Shown here: in pieces, positions 35,155 to 49,266 of the stretch
Layout: every line of letters starts with the position of its first letter
Position numbering within the stretch: the first letter of the stretch is position 1
Assembly (NCBI GenBank): GCA_963580455.1
Contig: OY756966.1
Span: 24,617,001 to 24,681,000, forward strand
DNA: 64,000 bases
Source: Euonymus europaeus
Taxonomy: Eukaryota > Streptophyta > Magnoliopsida > Celastrales > Celastraceae
Direction: 5' to 3'
Translations under genes and position numbers: made by a program
Notes under the pieces: model-generated
What the model saw: the letters and a program-made list of their open reading frames with translations, nothing else
Databases searched by the model: none
Told to the model about the DNA's origin: nothing

Positions 35155-36459
35155 TGTTAGGAATATATACTACAAGTCATGCAATAATGTAATGGTGGTA
35201 TTAAATAAATAAAAATCTTTATTGTTTTTTCAATGAGAATTTATATAATACAGTGTCATGTGCATGTTTGTGAATATTTCACATACTAAATGTTACATAC
35301 GTTTATTTTGACTAAGGGAACGGTCTAGTTTCGACTTCATGTACTAGTACACTTATGTGTATTGAACTTGACTAAATCGAGGAAAGTGTTTGACTATATA
35401 AAAAAAACTCTTCGTAATTATTATGAGTGTTTATACTCTTAAACCCGATATAAATAATAGGAATGGTTATGGATTGAACATTGTTTTGAGTCGCAAAAGA
35501 GTGAGATTCGTTTATGAGTCAATAAACTTAGTGAGTTGGACAATTAAACTACATTGATCGGGAATATTGTTTGTTGAAAGAAATCATGTCCTGGTTTAAA
35601 GATTGAGGATACCCCTCGAAAAATCTTATAAGTTTTGATCGTGTCAAACCTTTCAGGTGGATTTAATTATCGAACACGTAAAATAAGTTAAGCGTAAGTC
35701 TCGAAATCCATGATTTATGAATTAAATTGTTAGTAATTTTATTTATAAATCAGATATCTGTTTTTCTTGACATGGAGAGTTAATAAGCATTTGATATATA
35801 GCTCGAAATATGTTTTGAGGTTATTGCCCTTCTTTAGTGGAGCGAATTGTAATTTACCAAAAGAAAAAATGTGGATATTGTTAGTTCAAATTTTCTAGGT
35901 ATTTAATCAAATATATTTGCTATGACGTCCCTACTGTGCCTGTATATAAAGAACTCAAGACATTTAGGGTTTGAGAATTTTTTGGCATTGAGATGTTTTT
36001 TTACTTAAAAACTGAAACCCTAGGCAACTTCTCCCTCACTTGAGTTAGAGTTTCTGAATCGAGGTCACGTGATAGAAGACCCCTAGCCCTAAGTTCTTGT
36101 TCTTGTTGTGTTTGGTTCGCGATCATAAGAAGGTATTTTGGTTCGTGATCAAATTTCTAGAGCTGTTCGATTCTTGAATAGAGAAAAAGAAGTCGTTCGT
36201 CGTTACTTGATCGTTGTGCTGATTCTATCAAAGATCAATCAGACATATCTTTTAATGTATAAATATGGTTTTGATAGACAACAAAAAGAAATATTTTTAA
36301 ATTTGGTATATCGTTGTGCTCTATCTACCAGAGCATCCTCTGGGTCATTATGTTGCATACCCTTCACTTTGAATTTAGGTTGTCAACATATGTAAATCGA
36401 GAAAGAATGTTATTGTTTAGTACCATCGATTATGAGATCACAAACATCAAATCTTAACA
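35155..36459 (+). repeat. Possible solo LTR of a copia element
   Basis: Starts TGTTAGGAATATATAC and may end ATCTTAACA. A TATA box (TATATAAAG) at about 35942 is followed by a leader-like segment with AAACCCTAGG and TTCGTGATC motifs. No target duplication was found and no second copy is present. Confidence 0.3.
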
Positions 36460-37700
36460 GGATTAATTTATTTAGATGTGCATGATAAAGCTAAAGCAAA
36501 CAGAGGTGGATTGCGAGTTGTTGAAGAAGTGTTGTGCGAAGCTGATAAATGAGAATATGAGGCTACAACACTAAATCCTTCGACAGCTCGTTGAAAGTTG
36601 AAATTCAATCACAAAAGATAATTAGAAAGAAAAAAAAAGAATTATATATATAGACTCTCTGGATCTATCCCGGTTAGGAGTTAAATATTGTATTAGCTAC
36701 TGTAATGATTTAATTTTGTCTTCAAAATACAATTTGTTTAGTTTTAACAATAGTGACAAATAGCTCAAGCCTAAACAATACATATTGTTTCATTCCATTT
36801 AACATTGTATTTCATTGTAAAATTTATTATGAAATATGATATTACAATGGAATATAAATTTCATTATAATTGTACAATAAAATATCATTTTACAATGGAA
36901 TAATAATAATGAAATATCATATTTCATTGAAAATTTACAATGGAGTATGATGCAGTAGCACTTCTGAGATTTTGGGAGCCTTGGGCGAACTCTATGAAAG
37001 GGACTCCTCTTACAATTATATACTATATCTTCAAAAAAAATCACTACAATATACATTATTATTTTCTCAAATCCAAACTTATACTTTCGACTACTCATTA
37101 TGATTAAATAAATTAATTAATTATCAATAAGATTATCAATTAATCAAGTAATCAACACATGAACACAACTATACAAGTAACACAATAACACATAAGCTGT
37201 CAACTATCCAACACTCTAACTGAAGTCTGAAGAGGGAAGAAATCACCTGAATAGATGAACTAGTGAATTGAAAGTTCAGTATATCTCATCGAGATCGTTA
37301 GTCAACAAAATATGAAAACAATTGCAGAAAATAAAAACAAATAAGAACATCATACTTTTAACGAGGAAACCTGACTAAAAAAATCTCGAGTCTATAAGCG
37401 ACCAACCTTGCCAAACAATCCACTAAAACGAATCAAGATTACAATCCTATCTTTTGATCTAAAGACATTGCTCGTACATCTCATTTAGTGTATGTTTCGA
37501 ATCACCACTCAACCCAACAAGGTAGAACTTACTTTTGGTATCCCCAAAAGACTTCACCTTAACAAACTACATACCAACTCCTTCTTTGCTAAGAACACAC
37601 CTGAACGTTTCTGAAGAGTCACAAGCATGAACATAATGCATGTCCTCACTACAATTCTCTCTTCACACAAGCACTTAAGATCTCACCCAAGAAAGATCTA
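36460..37700. other. AT-rich intergenic, nothing recognised
   Basis: 36790-36950 is a low-complexity patchwork of AAATATCAT and TTTACAATGGAAT. No gene signal otherwise. Confidence 0.35.
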
Positions 37701-37705
37701 AAACT

Positions 37706-40452
37706 ATGAGAGAAATAAAACAAGAAGAGAAACTTCTGGATGCGAGCGAAGACAATATTAAAGTTGATGTCACGAATGAATTTTCCACCGACATGGTATG
37801 CCACATAACTAAATTCATATATGTTATGTTAATTCATACTTAAATTGTTATATTTTTAGGTATTCAATTCACGTCAATCGCTAATTGAATGGGTTCAAAA
37901 TACCAGACGTAATTTGAAATTTGTTATTGTTACGAGAAGATCAGAGATCGGTGGATTCGGAAAGAGACCCAAATTATTGTTACAATGCGAACGTGGTGGC
38001 ACATACAAAAGTAAGAAAACCTCCACACGGTTAACTGGTTCAAAAAAAATAAAATATCCATTTAGAGTCAAAGGGTTGAAATTGAACACAAATGATGATT
38101 GAATGGTAAGTGTAGTATGTGGAACGCATAACCATTCTGCTGCATTATATATGGAGGGTCATCCATACGTGGGTAGACTTTTTGATACTGAAAATGATAT
38201 ATTAGTGGATTTGTCAACATGTTCTCTATTAACACTATATACAGTGCACGTCAGAAGTTTCGGACTGCAGAGAAAGCTGGTAAATCCCAAATGCAAGAAC
38301 TCATGTCATTGCTACACCAGTACGAGTACGTTTTTTTTCATCAAAGCAATGCTCAGACTAATGAGCTTGAAGAATTATTCTTTGCACATCTAGGCTCCTT
38401 GGAACTATTGCGTGCATTCCCGCACGTTTTACTGATGGATGCTACCTATAAAACTAATAGATTCAGGATGCCTCTATTTGAGATTGTTGGCATCACTTCA
38501 ACAAAAATGACATTTTGCATTACATTTGTTTTTTTTTTTTGCAATTAGAGAAAGAGGAAAATTATACTTGGGCATTGAATTACTTGAAATCAGTAATGGA
38601 TCAAAGCAACGCAATAAGAGTCACTGTCACCAATAGAGACTTGCCATTGATGAGGTCATGTGCCCAAGTATTTCCCGAGGTGATGAAATTGCTGTGTACA
38701 TGGCACATCAACAGAGTTGTTATAGCAAACTGCGAAAAATCATTTCATTACAAACAATCCTGGGATGCTTTCTATTCCATGTGGCATACATTACTGGAAT
38801 CAGAAACAGATAATGCATATCTATATAATTTATCTTCTTTTTAGGTAAATTTACAAGGGTACTCCAAGGTCGTGAATTATATTAAAGATGTATGGTTAAC
38901 GCCATATAAGGAGATGTTTGTTGCTGCTTGGAGAGATACGTATATGCATTTCGAAAATGTGACAACAAATAGAGCTGAGAGTCAGCATTCTAAGTTGAAA
39001 CGATACTTGGGCACATCACAGTTGAACTTGGAGTCAGCAATGTCATCTATTCATCAGCTTATCCAAGGTCAGTTCACATCAATAAAAGCTAGTTTGGAAA
39101 AAAACAGAAATATAGTCCAACATCGATTTAAAATAGAGCAATTTCTTGAATTCCGGGGTTTTGTTTCAATTGATGCATTGAATATGATTTGGTTGAAATT
39201 TGAGCGATCTAAAGTTGTCGAAGAAGACGTGTATTCTTGCAAATGTAAACTTCGAACAAGTAATGAACTACCTTGTGCACACGAGCTTGTAATGTATACA
39301 AATGAAGGTCGTTCTATACCACTGGATTGCATTGATAAATTTTGGAAGAAACTTGACTTGAATCCATATGTTCCAACTAGAGATGATGATATCGATTGTA
39401 GTGTTGAGCTACAAATGTTCGCAAACAATTTAAGCAGCAGTCAAAGCCCTGTAAAGTCAGTATACTAAGGAAGTTAAGGGAGATAATTGCTCCATCAATA
39501 ACTTCACTTCTTTAGCCAGTTGTTAAGACAAATATTCGTGGATGCCCCTCATAAAAAAAAAGGTAGAAAGATCTACTCATGCCAACTTGTCTCCATCTGA
39601 GTTCGTTCAGCATGATTTGAAACATTTTCAGGAACCAAGTATACATAGTTGTTCATTAGTACGCTCCTTCTCGAAGAAAAAAATAGACAGATCTACCAAT
39701 GCTAAATCGTCTAAGTTTGTTGAGCATGATTTCATTCATTCTCAGGAATCAAGTAGACACAGTTGTTCATCTCTCTACGATAGACCACCACTCCCTGCAC
39801 GAAAGATTTCAAGATCGAGATTGATTAACCATGAGCATGCATATCTTAATTAGTTCCCACCTACATTGCATCCCTACATTTTGTCCATAAAAGATGTAAG
39901 AGCTGATGAAAATTATGGTTTTCGGGCTGTTGCTGAGTTACTTGGTTTTGGTGAGAATGCATGGATGCAAGTCCATCATAACTTGATTGATGAGTTAAGG
40001 ACATTCTGGGCGGAGTATGTTGATTTATTTGGTGGTTATGATCGATCATGTTCTATTTACAACTCATTGAACTTTTGGCAATCAGATAGACCAGCACCGA
40101 TCCATAACTAGATGACAATGCCTGACATGGGTCACTTGATTGCTTCAAGTTACAATTTCATATTACATCTTCTTAGTTATGCACAATGCTTGACATTTTT
40201 GCCACTGCGATCAATGCCTCCACCATTGCATGAACATGTTGCTATCACTATCGGGTTCGTTAATGATAATCATTTTGTCCAGGTTGCCCTGACAAAGGGT
40301 TACCCGATGCCTCCCAATATGATTCAATGGTTTAGTTACAGGTATGATAGCGCAGTTGAATGGGTTGCACCGTATAAACAACAACTTGCATCTTACATTC
40401 AATGTACTCGTTCTGTATTTTCTTCTAAAATTGTTGTATTAGATGAATCATA
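37706..40452 (+). pseudogene. Dead MULE transposase fused to an OTU-like protease domain
   Basis: Plus frames in order: an N-terminal zinc-finger-like region (LLLQCERGGTYKSKK ... VVCGTHNH) cut by TGA at 38099-38101 where the family has Trp; QKFRTAEKAGKSQMQ and the MULE transposase core (HVLLMDATYKTNRFRMPLFE, then after a T-run frame break LEKEENYTWALNYL, VTNRDLPLM, LLCTWHINRVV); a second open part 38872-39468 ending in a SWIM finger (YSCKCKLRTSNELPCAHE); and from 39855 an OTU-type region (DVRADENYGFRAVAELLGFGE ... HVAITIGFVNDNHFVQVAL). The OTU catalytic cysteine of the DGNCGFRA motif is Tyr here, whereas the His-containing NHFVQV is kept. An intron (37798-37860) is suggested by GTATG and TTTTTAG. 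At least two stops, one frameshift and an internal deletion near 38215 make it non-functional. Confidence 0.85.
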
Positions 40453-43060
40453 ATTTATATTAATAGTGAGAGATTTGCAATAAATATTAAATATAAATTA
40501 ATTAATTATATGATTTGTTATATTGCTATATAATATACACATATTACATTTGGAATCAACAACAATATTTTTTAAATGAATACAAATGAAGTGATCTCTT
40601 AAAAAAAAATTAATGGTTAAAAATAAATCGGCATTATGTTATACACCATCAGCAGTCGATTTCAAAATGCAAAAAAGACTCAAATGGTACTTATTGTGTC
40701 GGTGATGAGTAAATACTATATCAATGGCGTGGCCCACTGCTGCACCTATGATGTCATGCGTATCCACTCAAAGCTGACTTTGCTTTTTGTGGTGTAAATT
40801 AAAGGTCTTGCGAGGCTATACCATTAGGGAAGGTAATGGGTCCCATTCCAAAATAATGGTATATTGGTGTATGATCACGATGGACAGTCGAGATAGGTTT
40901 GCGGGGAAGAAAAAGAACACAATCAATCATGTAGCGTGCATAGTCAAACACATCAGAGATTCGATGTACCAATAAATATGAAGAGGGCAACTTTGCTGAA
41001 AAACTTTTGGAAAGTCGTCCGTCGTCTCAGTCGTCTGTCATCAACCTTCATCACTCCTCATCATCACTTTCTCTCAACTCCCCACTTAAGACTCACGTAT
41101 GCATACATACACATACACATACATACGTAGTATACGCAGCGTATATTGCTGAAAGAGATTTTAAATTATAGTTTATTAATTGTCTTTTCTTTGATGATCG
41201 TCAAATTCACTCACATGTAATTAGAAATTAAATTCGATACCAATAAGACTCTTTTTGAGCAAATTGTTGGTGTCGTACAATACGGTTTTCGTTTTTCTTG
41301 CCGACACAGTTGCCAGTTGGTGATGGCAATCGACTGTTGACTGTTGTGGCCACATTCTATATGCTGTAATCGTTGGCGGCAGTGCTTTGCAGAAAATCAG
41401 TATAGCTTTCCTGTTCTTAGGTCTACGGTGTCTTCTAATGTATTATTGTTTGAAACAAAAATCTCCTTGTTAAACCGGGAGAAATTGTTCCACTTGGCCC
41501 ATAGTTTTATTGGCGTTTCGGTCCTTATTTACCTGGGAATTGTATGGAGAAACAGCTCCCATCCTTATTAGAACTCTACTTTTCTGGAATGATTATTCAC
41601 TGCATAACTACCGATGCGGATAATCCAAGAGAGATCATCTTTTCTTTCAGCTTAAGAATTTATTGCGCCTGAGAATACCTTTATGCATGCATGTTTACCG
41701 GTTGATAAATTGGTTTTCTAACATGACATGCTTGTGGTACTGGTCATGTCCTGTTCGAGAAATGTCCATACGGTTCAGAAGTTGTTACAGTGAAAATTGA
41801 CAATGCAAAGAAGTAATTCTCGAACTTTATTAGATTCTTATCAAAGATCTCCAATTGATTTATGCAAATACTCTGGTCTGGGTCATATATTAGTTGTGTT
41901 ATTTGTGTGGTTTTAGCTTCGTTTGGCACCTAAATAATAACATTTTAAAACCTTTACTCGTGTGAAGAGAATCCATCTGATATAGGCCCTTAATTGCCTT
42001 AGTTATCTCTAGTTATTGTGTTTGCTACTAATCTTTCCATTATATTAATTATGATCTGCGATAGTGTGATCCCACAAATATTTGGTTTTCCAGTCGTTGT
42101 GTTGGGTCCTAGCCTTGACCTTATCCGTTTGCACATAGATACAAGTCACGTGTTTTTTTCATGCTTTGATCAGTAAGTGCGATGAGACACTTGATAATGG
42201 TACTGGAAATTTTGGAGTGTATAGAGAGAGTAATTTGAAAAAATTGTATTGAAATATGTATATAATGGTAGAAAAAAGTAAAAAATGGTAGAAAATTATG
42301 AGAGAAATGATGTTGATGCTTAATATTTGAAGTGTTTGTAAATAAAAAGTGAAAATTTTTTTATTAAAATATGTATTTTGTTGATGTAATTGTGTTAGAA
42401 GTTGTGTCTTGCTATAATAGGAGTGAGACCATATTAAAAAATTTGAAATGTTTAGCATTGAAGATGCTAGCAAATTTCCTTTATCCGATCCATAGGCTGC
42501 TTATTGTTTCAACTTGTGCCTTTTGTCCGTACTGCATGCTTTTATTACTTCCCGACACTCGTTAATAATATAATATCGTATCATACCCCACACCTCGGCA
42601 ATCATACCATGGTTTGCTCCTCTCCTCTCCTGCACATCTTCCCCTTTTTCCGAGCTTTCATTTTAAGTAACACAAGTGTGACCATTATCTTTTGGGATGC
42701 AGATCTGGATGTACCATAGAATAGAACATCATGGCCCTTCCTTGGGAAAACAGTATACACAAACGTATAATCCTTTTCACAATTATAGAGATAGGTTTAT
42801 TAGCATAAATGATTTGCATCATATATATATACACTGAGGCCACGAGTACAATTAATTATATATTGACTTTTGCACACTCTATATAGTCTACACGGTAACT
42901 TGTTTCCATTATTGCCCCGTTTATTTGCACGGGCTACCTCTTTTCACACGCGGATGTATTATATAGGGACATGTACTGATGTATGTATATCACAATATAT
43001 AATTTACATTAACACGACCATTTCTGGGTTGCTTGCTTGGTTGGTCTTTATGAATGACTC
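40453..43060. other. Intergenic, nothing recognised
   Basis: Contains a (CATA)n-like run at 41100-41128. 41270-41580 has higher GC and is not obviously repetitive but shows no recognisable coding motif. The 3-prime UTR of the XTH gene should lie at 42800-43060 on minus. Confidence 0.35.
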
Positions 43061-44405
43061 TCAGATGCCGGCCAGGCACTCCGGTGGCGGAACTGGGTAG
43101 CGAGATCGGTCGGTACAGTAATCATAAATCATTTGGTTCACACGAACCCACCTGTATCTTCTAGCTTCAACAGCATTGAGTGCTTGATAAGCAGTGCCCT
43201 CCCACCAGTTTGCAGGATTTGTGGCACAGGTTGCAGATCCAGCGACAGGACACCCTTCAATGTCAAAATCCTTGTAATAAGTATAGAAGGGGGCTTTGCT
43301 CCAATCAATTTTCTCAAGGCCTCCTCTTGTGGCCCAGTCATCAGCCTCCCACAAAGTGGAGTACACCCCCATTGGCTGGCGATTGGGATATGGGATTCCT
43401 TTGGCTTCATTGTTCTTGTAAACCCTGATTGGCACTTCATCCACATAGAACCTGCAAGCAACACCATATTATGGCACATTAGGATAAATGTTAATTGCTT
43501 GTATTTTACTTTTACTTGTACTAGTCCGTAAATATAAATATGAATTGGTTGGAGCTTTCGGTACAGAATCATCAGACCCTAGACTCTTTTTTTCTCTGTA
43601 GACCACGAGACAGCTAGGGATACCTCTACTTCATGCACTTTTTCTTTCACAAAATATGTGCATATATTTACTTACACAACATGATGATGGTTCCAAAGTA
43701 TGGAGTAAAGGTGGAAGTCTGCAGCAGGATCAAACCACAGGTTAACTCTCTGTTCTCTGTCACCTTTTCCATGAGCATAGATGTTGGTCTGAACCGTGTA
43801 AGGCTGCCCAGTACGATTCCCCAAGAACTCGAAATCCAACTCATCTCTTAAATTATCTGTGTCTGAATTCATCTGCGTGACAGAATATTCAAAAACACCA
43901 ATTTAACAACAAAACCCAGAAGATAATCCATATTTAAAATGTTGATTTTTTTTTAAAAAATAAAAAATTAACGTACATAGAATGCAGTGACAGTCCCTGC
44001 AGAGTCTCCGGGGATGAGCTTTATCCTCATGCTTACACGACCAAACAAATACTTGGTTTTTGAAGCAAACCCACATCCTGGAATATTGTAATAAACATAA
44101 TAATATTTTATCTAATCATGACCAAATGATCCCTAAATTGCTTAAAATAATGGGGTGTACCCCACATCAAAAGGAAGAAGAAAAAAATAAGAGTTATGCT
44201 GTAGAGAACCTGAATTTTGGTCAAGAACAAGTTGAATGGCCTTGCCCCCATCGATTTGCCTTATATGGGTATCAGACCATGTGATTGTAAAATCTTGAAG
44301 AAAAGTAGCTGGACGGCTTGAAACACGGAGAGAGCATGCAAGAATGCAGAGTAGCAAAACAGCCAAAACATGAGTAGCGTTTCTCAAGTCAAAATACTTG
44401 GCCAT
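43061..44405 (-). CDS. XTH: Xyloglucan endotransglucosylase/hydrolase, GH16 (four exons)
   Basis: Minus exons 44405-44210, 44077-43977, 43872-43676 and 43451-43061 with consistent GT-AG introns give 294 residues, normal for the family. A signal peptide (about residues 12-30) directs it to the wall, where XTHs cut and rejoin or hydrolyse xyloglucan. The catalytic motif DELDFEFLG (109-117) has nucleophile Glu110 and acid/base Glu114, with the family N-glycosylation site NRT (118-120) right after it. Ile, usual at position 3 of the motif, is Leu, as in some XTH6/7-type members. C-terminal XET domain features are present: [20 protein letters not shown], four cysteines and [21 protein letters not shown]. 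The overall pattern resembles XTH6/XTH7; the exact member is unsure. No lesion seen. Confidence 0.96.
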
Positions 44406-44487
44406 GCTGCGGCTTTGTGACGAAATTAGATAGACGAGAGAGTGATTAATTAAGAGTATGGATTATAGAGATGTCACGGGGATGCTG

Positions 44488-44497
44488 TATTTATATA
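44488..44497 (-). promoter_or_regulatory. TATA box of the XTH gene
   Basis: Minus strand reads TATATAAATA about 85 bases upstream of the start codon. Confidence 0.5.
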
Positions 44498-44499
44498 TG

Positions 44500-47400
44500 T
44501 ATAGTGTGTAGACCTACAGTGCATAGAGAGAAATGATGGGACTTACCGACGACTTAGCATTCAAATAGAAGGCGCCAAAAACGCCTTTGCTTTCACATCC
44601 AGCTAATTGCAAGCCGTCATTAGGTCCTACCTCCATTAACACCACTCAATACCCTTCTTCTACTAGTTCTTCATTTTTACCATCTGTATAAGAATATATG
44701 TATACATGTAAAGTTAACTAGTTAATATCTTGAAGCAATGTGTAACTAACTATTATTGCATGTGTAAGTAACATGTCATAAAGTGTCTAATTGGTGAATT
44801 CGTGCACTCAACATGCAAGATGAAGAATACCGGAATATTAGAAACTTGGATAAAATGAGGGGAAAGTTGAAATAACATCATTTTTTCATTTCTTTAGCAG
44901 TTCGACCTAAGAAGACTTGCAATAGGGAAGTGTTGTCGTCCCATGGAATGCTTTGTTGGTCCATTTTAATGGTCAAGTTAAAAAAAATCAGAAATGATAT
45001 GTATCTCAATGTTATACATTGTATGGTATCTCATTGTGTGAAACCATAGAATAACTATGTCACATGTGTATGAGATACCATGAAATATATATATATATGA
45101 GATGTTTGACACTATTGAAATTTTTTTACTTTGTTGGGCCATAGATGTGGACATGACATTTTGTTTGCTTGTTTTGGGCACCATTGGGCGGGTGTACACA
45201 TATTTTACCATAAAATTAAAATTGAGTATCACATCTATTACAAAAAATTAAGCAAGCAAATTTACACAATTAAACCAATTTTTTTTTGGGTCCAACCATA
45301 TCAATAAGACAAATATTTATCAAAAAATAAAATAAAATATTGCGATTGCTCTGAGGTTACTCCACCCATTTTTGAGTTTTAGAAGATACATTCATAGTCA
45401 TAGATATTAGATAGATATCCATCTACTCACAACTCAATGGCTTATTAGACGGCCTGTGGACAGCCCAAAGAGATGGTGATTGACATTGAACGGCCCATTT
45501 GGTAGGGACCTTCCATGGCCGGGACCTACAAGGGCTTTAACTGTAAGCCTCATATTACTCTCTGGCTAACTTTGTATATATCTATTAGCTAAATAAGTGA
45601 AGGCCAAGTATTTAATTGGCGGTCACTGATTAGCCAATAAGAGTTGGCATGTACCCAATAATTTAGAGGCTTTGTAGTCGTCTCTTGTACTGTAACTACG
45701 TGCTGACGTTTCATGTTTCAACTACAATCAATGGGTGCGCTGATTCCTTGCCACCAAGGCCTTCCAACGTAAATAATCTGGATATTTTTACAGATTCAAT
45801 AATCTTCCAGCTCAATTTAAAAGGTATGATTCACATTGACTCTATAAGAGTTCCTTCTATGACACAAATAAACAATTAAAGTTGTTTAGGTTTGCTCATT
45901 CCTACCATTTGTTTTATCCGTTTAGTCTGCTCCTTGTTTCTCTTCATCTTTGCAATTTGTTAACTTGTTCTTCTGGTACATATATGGGTTAGGCCTAGTC
46001 CCCTCATTGCAAGAGCCATCAAAGGAGCTCTTCTCCTCCTCCCTATGATATAATATAATTAGGTGTTTTAAAAAAAAACAAACTATAATCCCATATATAA
46101 GAATAATAGGCCTTTGAGGACGATTAAATTAAGACACAAAAACGTATGTTTATTGAGGACATATTGTTAGGGACAATTGAGACACGACCTGACGGAGTCG
46201 CAGGTCGCCAATTGGACACTAACACATATTTAATCTTCTAAATATTTTTTGCATCTTCAAAAAGGTCGAATTATTGATATTCATTATCACAAAAGTGTTG
46301 ATCGTAAAAAAATGGCACCGATGATGTGGACCTTAGATTGAGTGCGTGCAAAAGAATTGAATGAGGAATAAAGTAAAGAACACAGAAAGTTTTACGTGAT
46401 TTAGCAAGAATGTTTAAGTCCACAGTGTTGAAGTTAATGTTATTCCTTCTATTTTTCTTGTTACACATGATGCTATTTATATCAAAATTGGATAACCGAT
46501 CACCCCATATTCTTCTCCTCGTATCATGGGACTGCTCCACAATTTGAATTCGAACTGGAGTTGATCAGGGTATCGTCAGATTGTGATCAAGCGGGTGAAC
46601 TAATTTGGGATGTCGGCACATCACCGATCATTTGTCTTGCATCGCATCTAATTCTAAGGTGTCCACCCATCATCTTTCAAGCCACGTGACTTCCTGGCTC
46701 AATGTGTCGTGTTTACCATCCACAAAAAAAAAAACTAATTATATCATTTCCAGTACACATTTTTCACCATAGACATGGTTCCTTGCATAAAGTATATAAA
46801 TAGTGCAAGTGAACATTAGTTCTAAGCCTTATCTTAACTTGGGAGGACAGGGACAGCTATTAAAATACGATTGATATGTTGTTAGTACGTAGCAGAGTTA
46901 GATTTGACTAACCAACAACAATGAGACACATGCATCCCATAATTCACTAAACCCACGTTAACGAAGAAGCCAGTTCATATGTGCTGTCTTAATTATTAGT
47001 GTTCTAGGCCTTAATTAATATTAGATTGCATGCAAAAAGTAAGCAGATGAAAAAATAATCTTCGAACTTTAGTGAATCAAAACATGAGATTTTAAATAAT
47101 GCAGAGACATGGACCGTCCCACATCCACATGTATTATATATAGATCGATATATTCATATATATAGGAATGATATGCATCGACGCATACGGCATACATGAG
47201 GTTGTGGCTTAATCTACTTTAAATGCATGCATGCAAGCTATTATGCCTGATGTGCATTTCATAACCACTCTCTTACCCACACATATGGTCCCATTAAGTT
47301 ATGAACCGGCCGACACTATGTTTCGGTAAGTAAACTAAGTCTCGGTACTAGTGAAAACGCTGGTGCTTATGCACTACTATTTGATCACTCGGTTTAGAAA

Positions 47401-47655
47401 AAATATGCGGTGCTAAAGATAAGGATGAGTCCTACAATTTTTACGAAAAAATCTCAATGAAAAAAAAACTCGAGTTTATAAATTGTTAATTTTAAAATTC
47501 ATTAATAATGAAAATGTTCTTGCCGTTATGCTCTTTTTGAATCATTTTGGGATATGTAAGGCTGTAGCTACTAAAAGAGCCGATGGAGGGATTGATTTTC
47601 GTGAAGGAGTTTTTACTCCTGCTACGAATGTTGGGTCCCTAATCTCAAATTAGTT
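44500..47655. other. Gene-poor intergenic region
   Basis: No coding or RNA gene recognised. A small inverted repeat CGACCTG...CAGGTCG lies at about 46186-46208. The XTH promoter occupies the left few hundred bases. Confidence 0.35.
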
Positions 47656-47659
47656 TTAA

Positions 47660-48368
47660 TTAGCGATCTTAATTAAAAGATTGGCACTATTGTTAGTTTA
47701 ATGTATGAGCACAAACTTTTGTAAGTTGGTAGTTGAACTTTTGATTATATATATACGGAGACTTTGAGATGTATTATTACATGGTCATATGGTTGATTAT
47801 GTAGACCATTGGATAACTTGTGCATTATTCTATTGTAACATAATATTTATTTAATTGTTGTCAAATATAACTAGCATGGATAAATTATATTTGTCACAAA
47901 AATTGGCTTTTAGCAACAAAATATATTTTTGTCACTCACTCAAATTTTTAGTGACAACATACCTAGTTGTCAATATTTCATGCTTTTAGTAACAACTAGG
48001 TTTTTCGTCATTATTTTAAACATTTATTGACAATATACTTGGTCACTATAAATATACACCAATTAAATAAATTCAAAAATAAAAATGTTATAGTGATAAT
48101 ATTTTGCCCTATTGTGACAAGATCTGCTGTCACAGAAAGAATTCTTCAGTGACAACAATTTTCATCACATAAAGTAAAGTTTCAATGACGAAATTTAGTT
48201 GTCACTAAAACCCGACTTACAGTGATAGGTGCAAAACGTCGGTTTAGCAACAGAGGTATGGGTGACAACTTTTACTTGTCATTGTGTCGTCACTAAAAGT
48301 TTTTGTGACAATAACAAAACTTTCAATGGCGAGTTTTGTTGTCACTGAAACTCTGTATTCTTGTAGAG
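47660..48368 (-). mobile_element. CACTA transposon end, inverted copy of the 49267 element
   Basis: Ends with ATTCTTGTAGAG at 48357-48368, a mutated complement of the CACTACAAGAAAA terminus. Inside lie many GTGACAAC / GTCACTAAAA subterminal repeats. Its reverse complement matches 49267-49980 over most of its length (for example AAAGCCAATTT, CATGCTAGTT, AATTAAATAAAT, ATAATACATCTCAAA). No transposase is attached, so this is a truncated or deleted copy. Confidence 0.82.
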
Positions 48369-49266
48369 TATACAATACGTAAAATTTACTTCAAACATAA
48401 CCAACCTTAGCTAGTGTAGTGTATATTTCCTACATCTTTACTTTTGGAATCCACCCGTGATTGAACGGTTGATTTTGTAATTGTACTTAATCACTTATTC
48501 TATCACATACTCACTTTTAATACATTTAAGAGACACTCAATAAAAACAGGAAGAGAGGTACAAAAATATATTTTGAAGACAAAACAAATATTACAATTAT
48601 TTCTTGTGTTTCTTCGATACCCTATTCAAACATAACTAGTTCCATATATACATATATTACCTGTTTATCGAGAAATGATTTTGAACAGACAATATAGGTT
48701 ATCTTGAGTATAACAGACCAAACCAATTATGAGAATGGATAGTAACAAATTAAAAAAATCATCCTGCTGATAACAAGTTTATCCATGATAAACTATCAAC
48801 TCAAGGAGAGATAAATTGATATGGATCGGATTGCTTTTACTTGTTTGGAGCAATATGAACGTGATGGTAAAATAGGACGTGTGTGTCATTTTGGTAACTG
48901 TTAATGATGTCAGATTGGGCTGAAAATCGCATCATTGTTTGGAAATGGCGTGCAAAACTTAATTTGGTATTTTATTATTTATTGCTTATGTTTAGACTAA
49001 TTATTATTTATTTCCTTTTGAGATGTGTTAGGGTTGAACTTTGGCTTTAAATAAGGGTTGTAATCTCTTTTGAGAGACTAGCTTTTGATATTATTGAAAT
49101 AACAATGAGGACTAGACTTCTTTCCATTTTCTAGCTTTTGGTATTCAAATTTCGGATCAACAATTGTTGAGAACCTGGTCTTCGTGGGCAAATCAATGAA
49201 ATTTCAAGTAGAGACATTCTTCTAATAGGTTGCCCTGCATCATAAATCCATGCCTCATAACTACTC
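48369..49266. other. Spacer between two facing CACTA ends
   Basis: About 0.9 kb without coding signal. 49045-49140 (TTTTGAGAGACTAGC ... CTAGCTTTTGGTATTC) has the look of a retroelement LTR end but is not delimited. Confidence 0.4.

Noticed and set aside
42159..42473. 104-residue hydrophobic minus frame
   Set aside because: Phe/Ile/Leu-rich product of AT-rich DNA; no start context or homologous motif.
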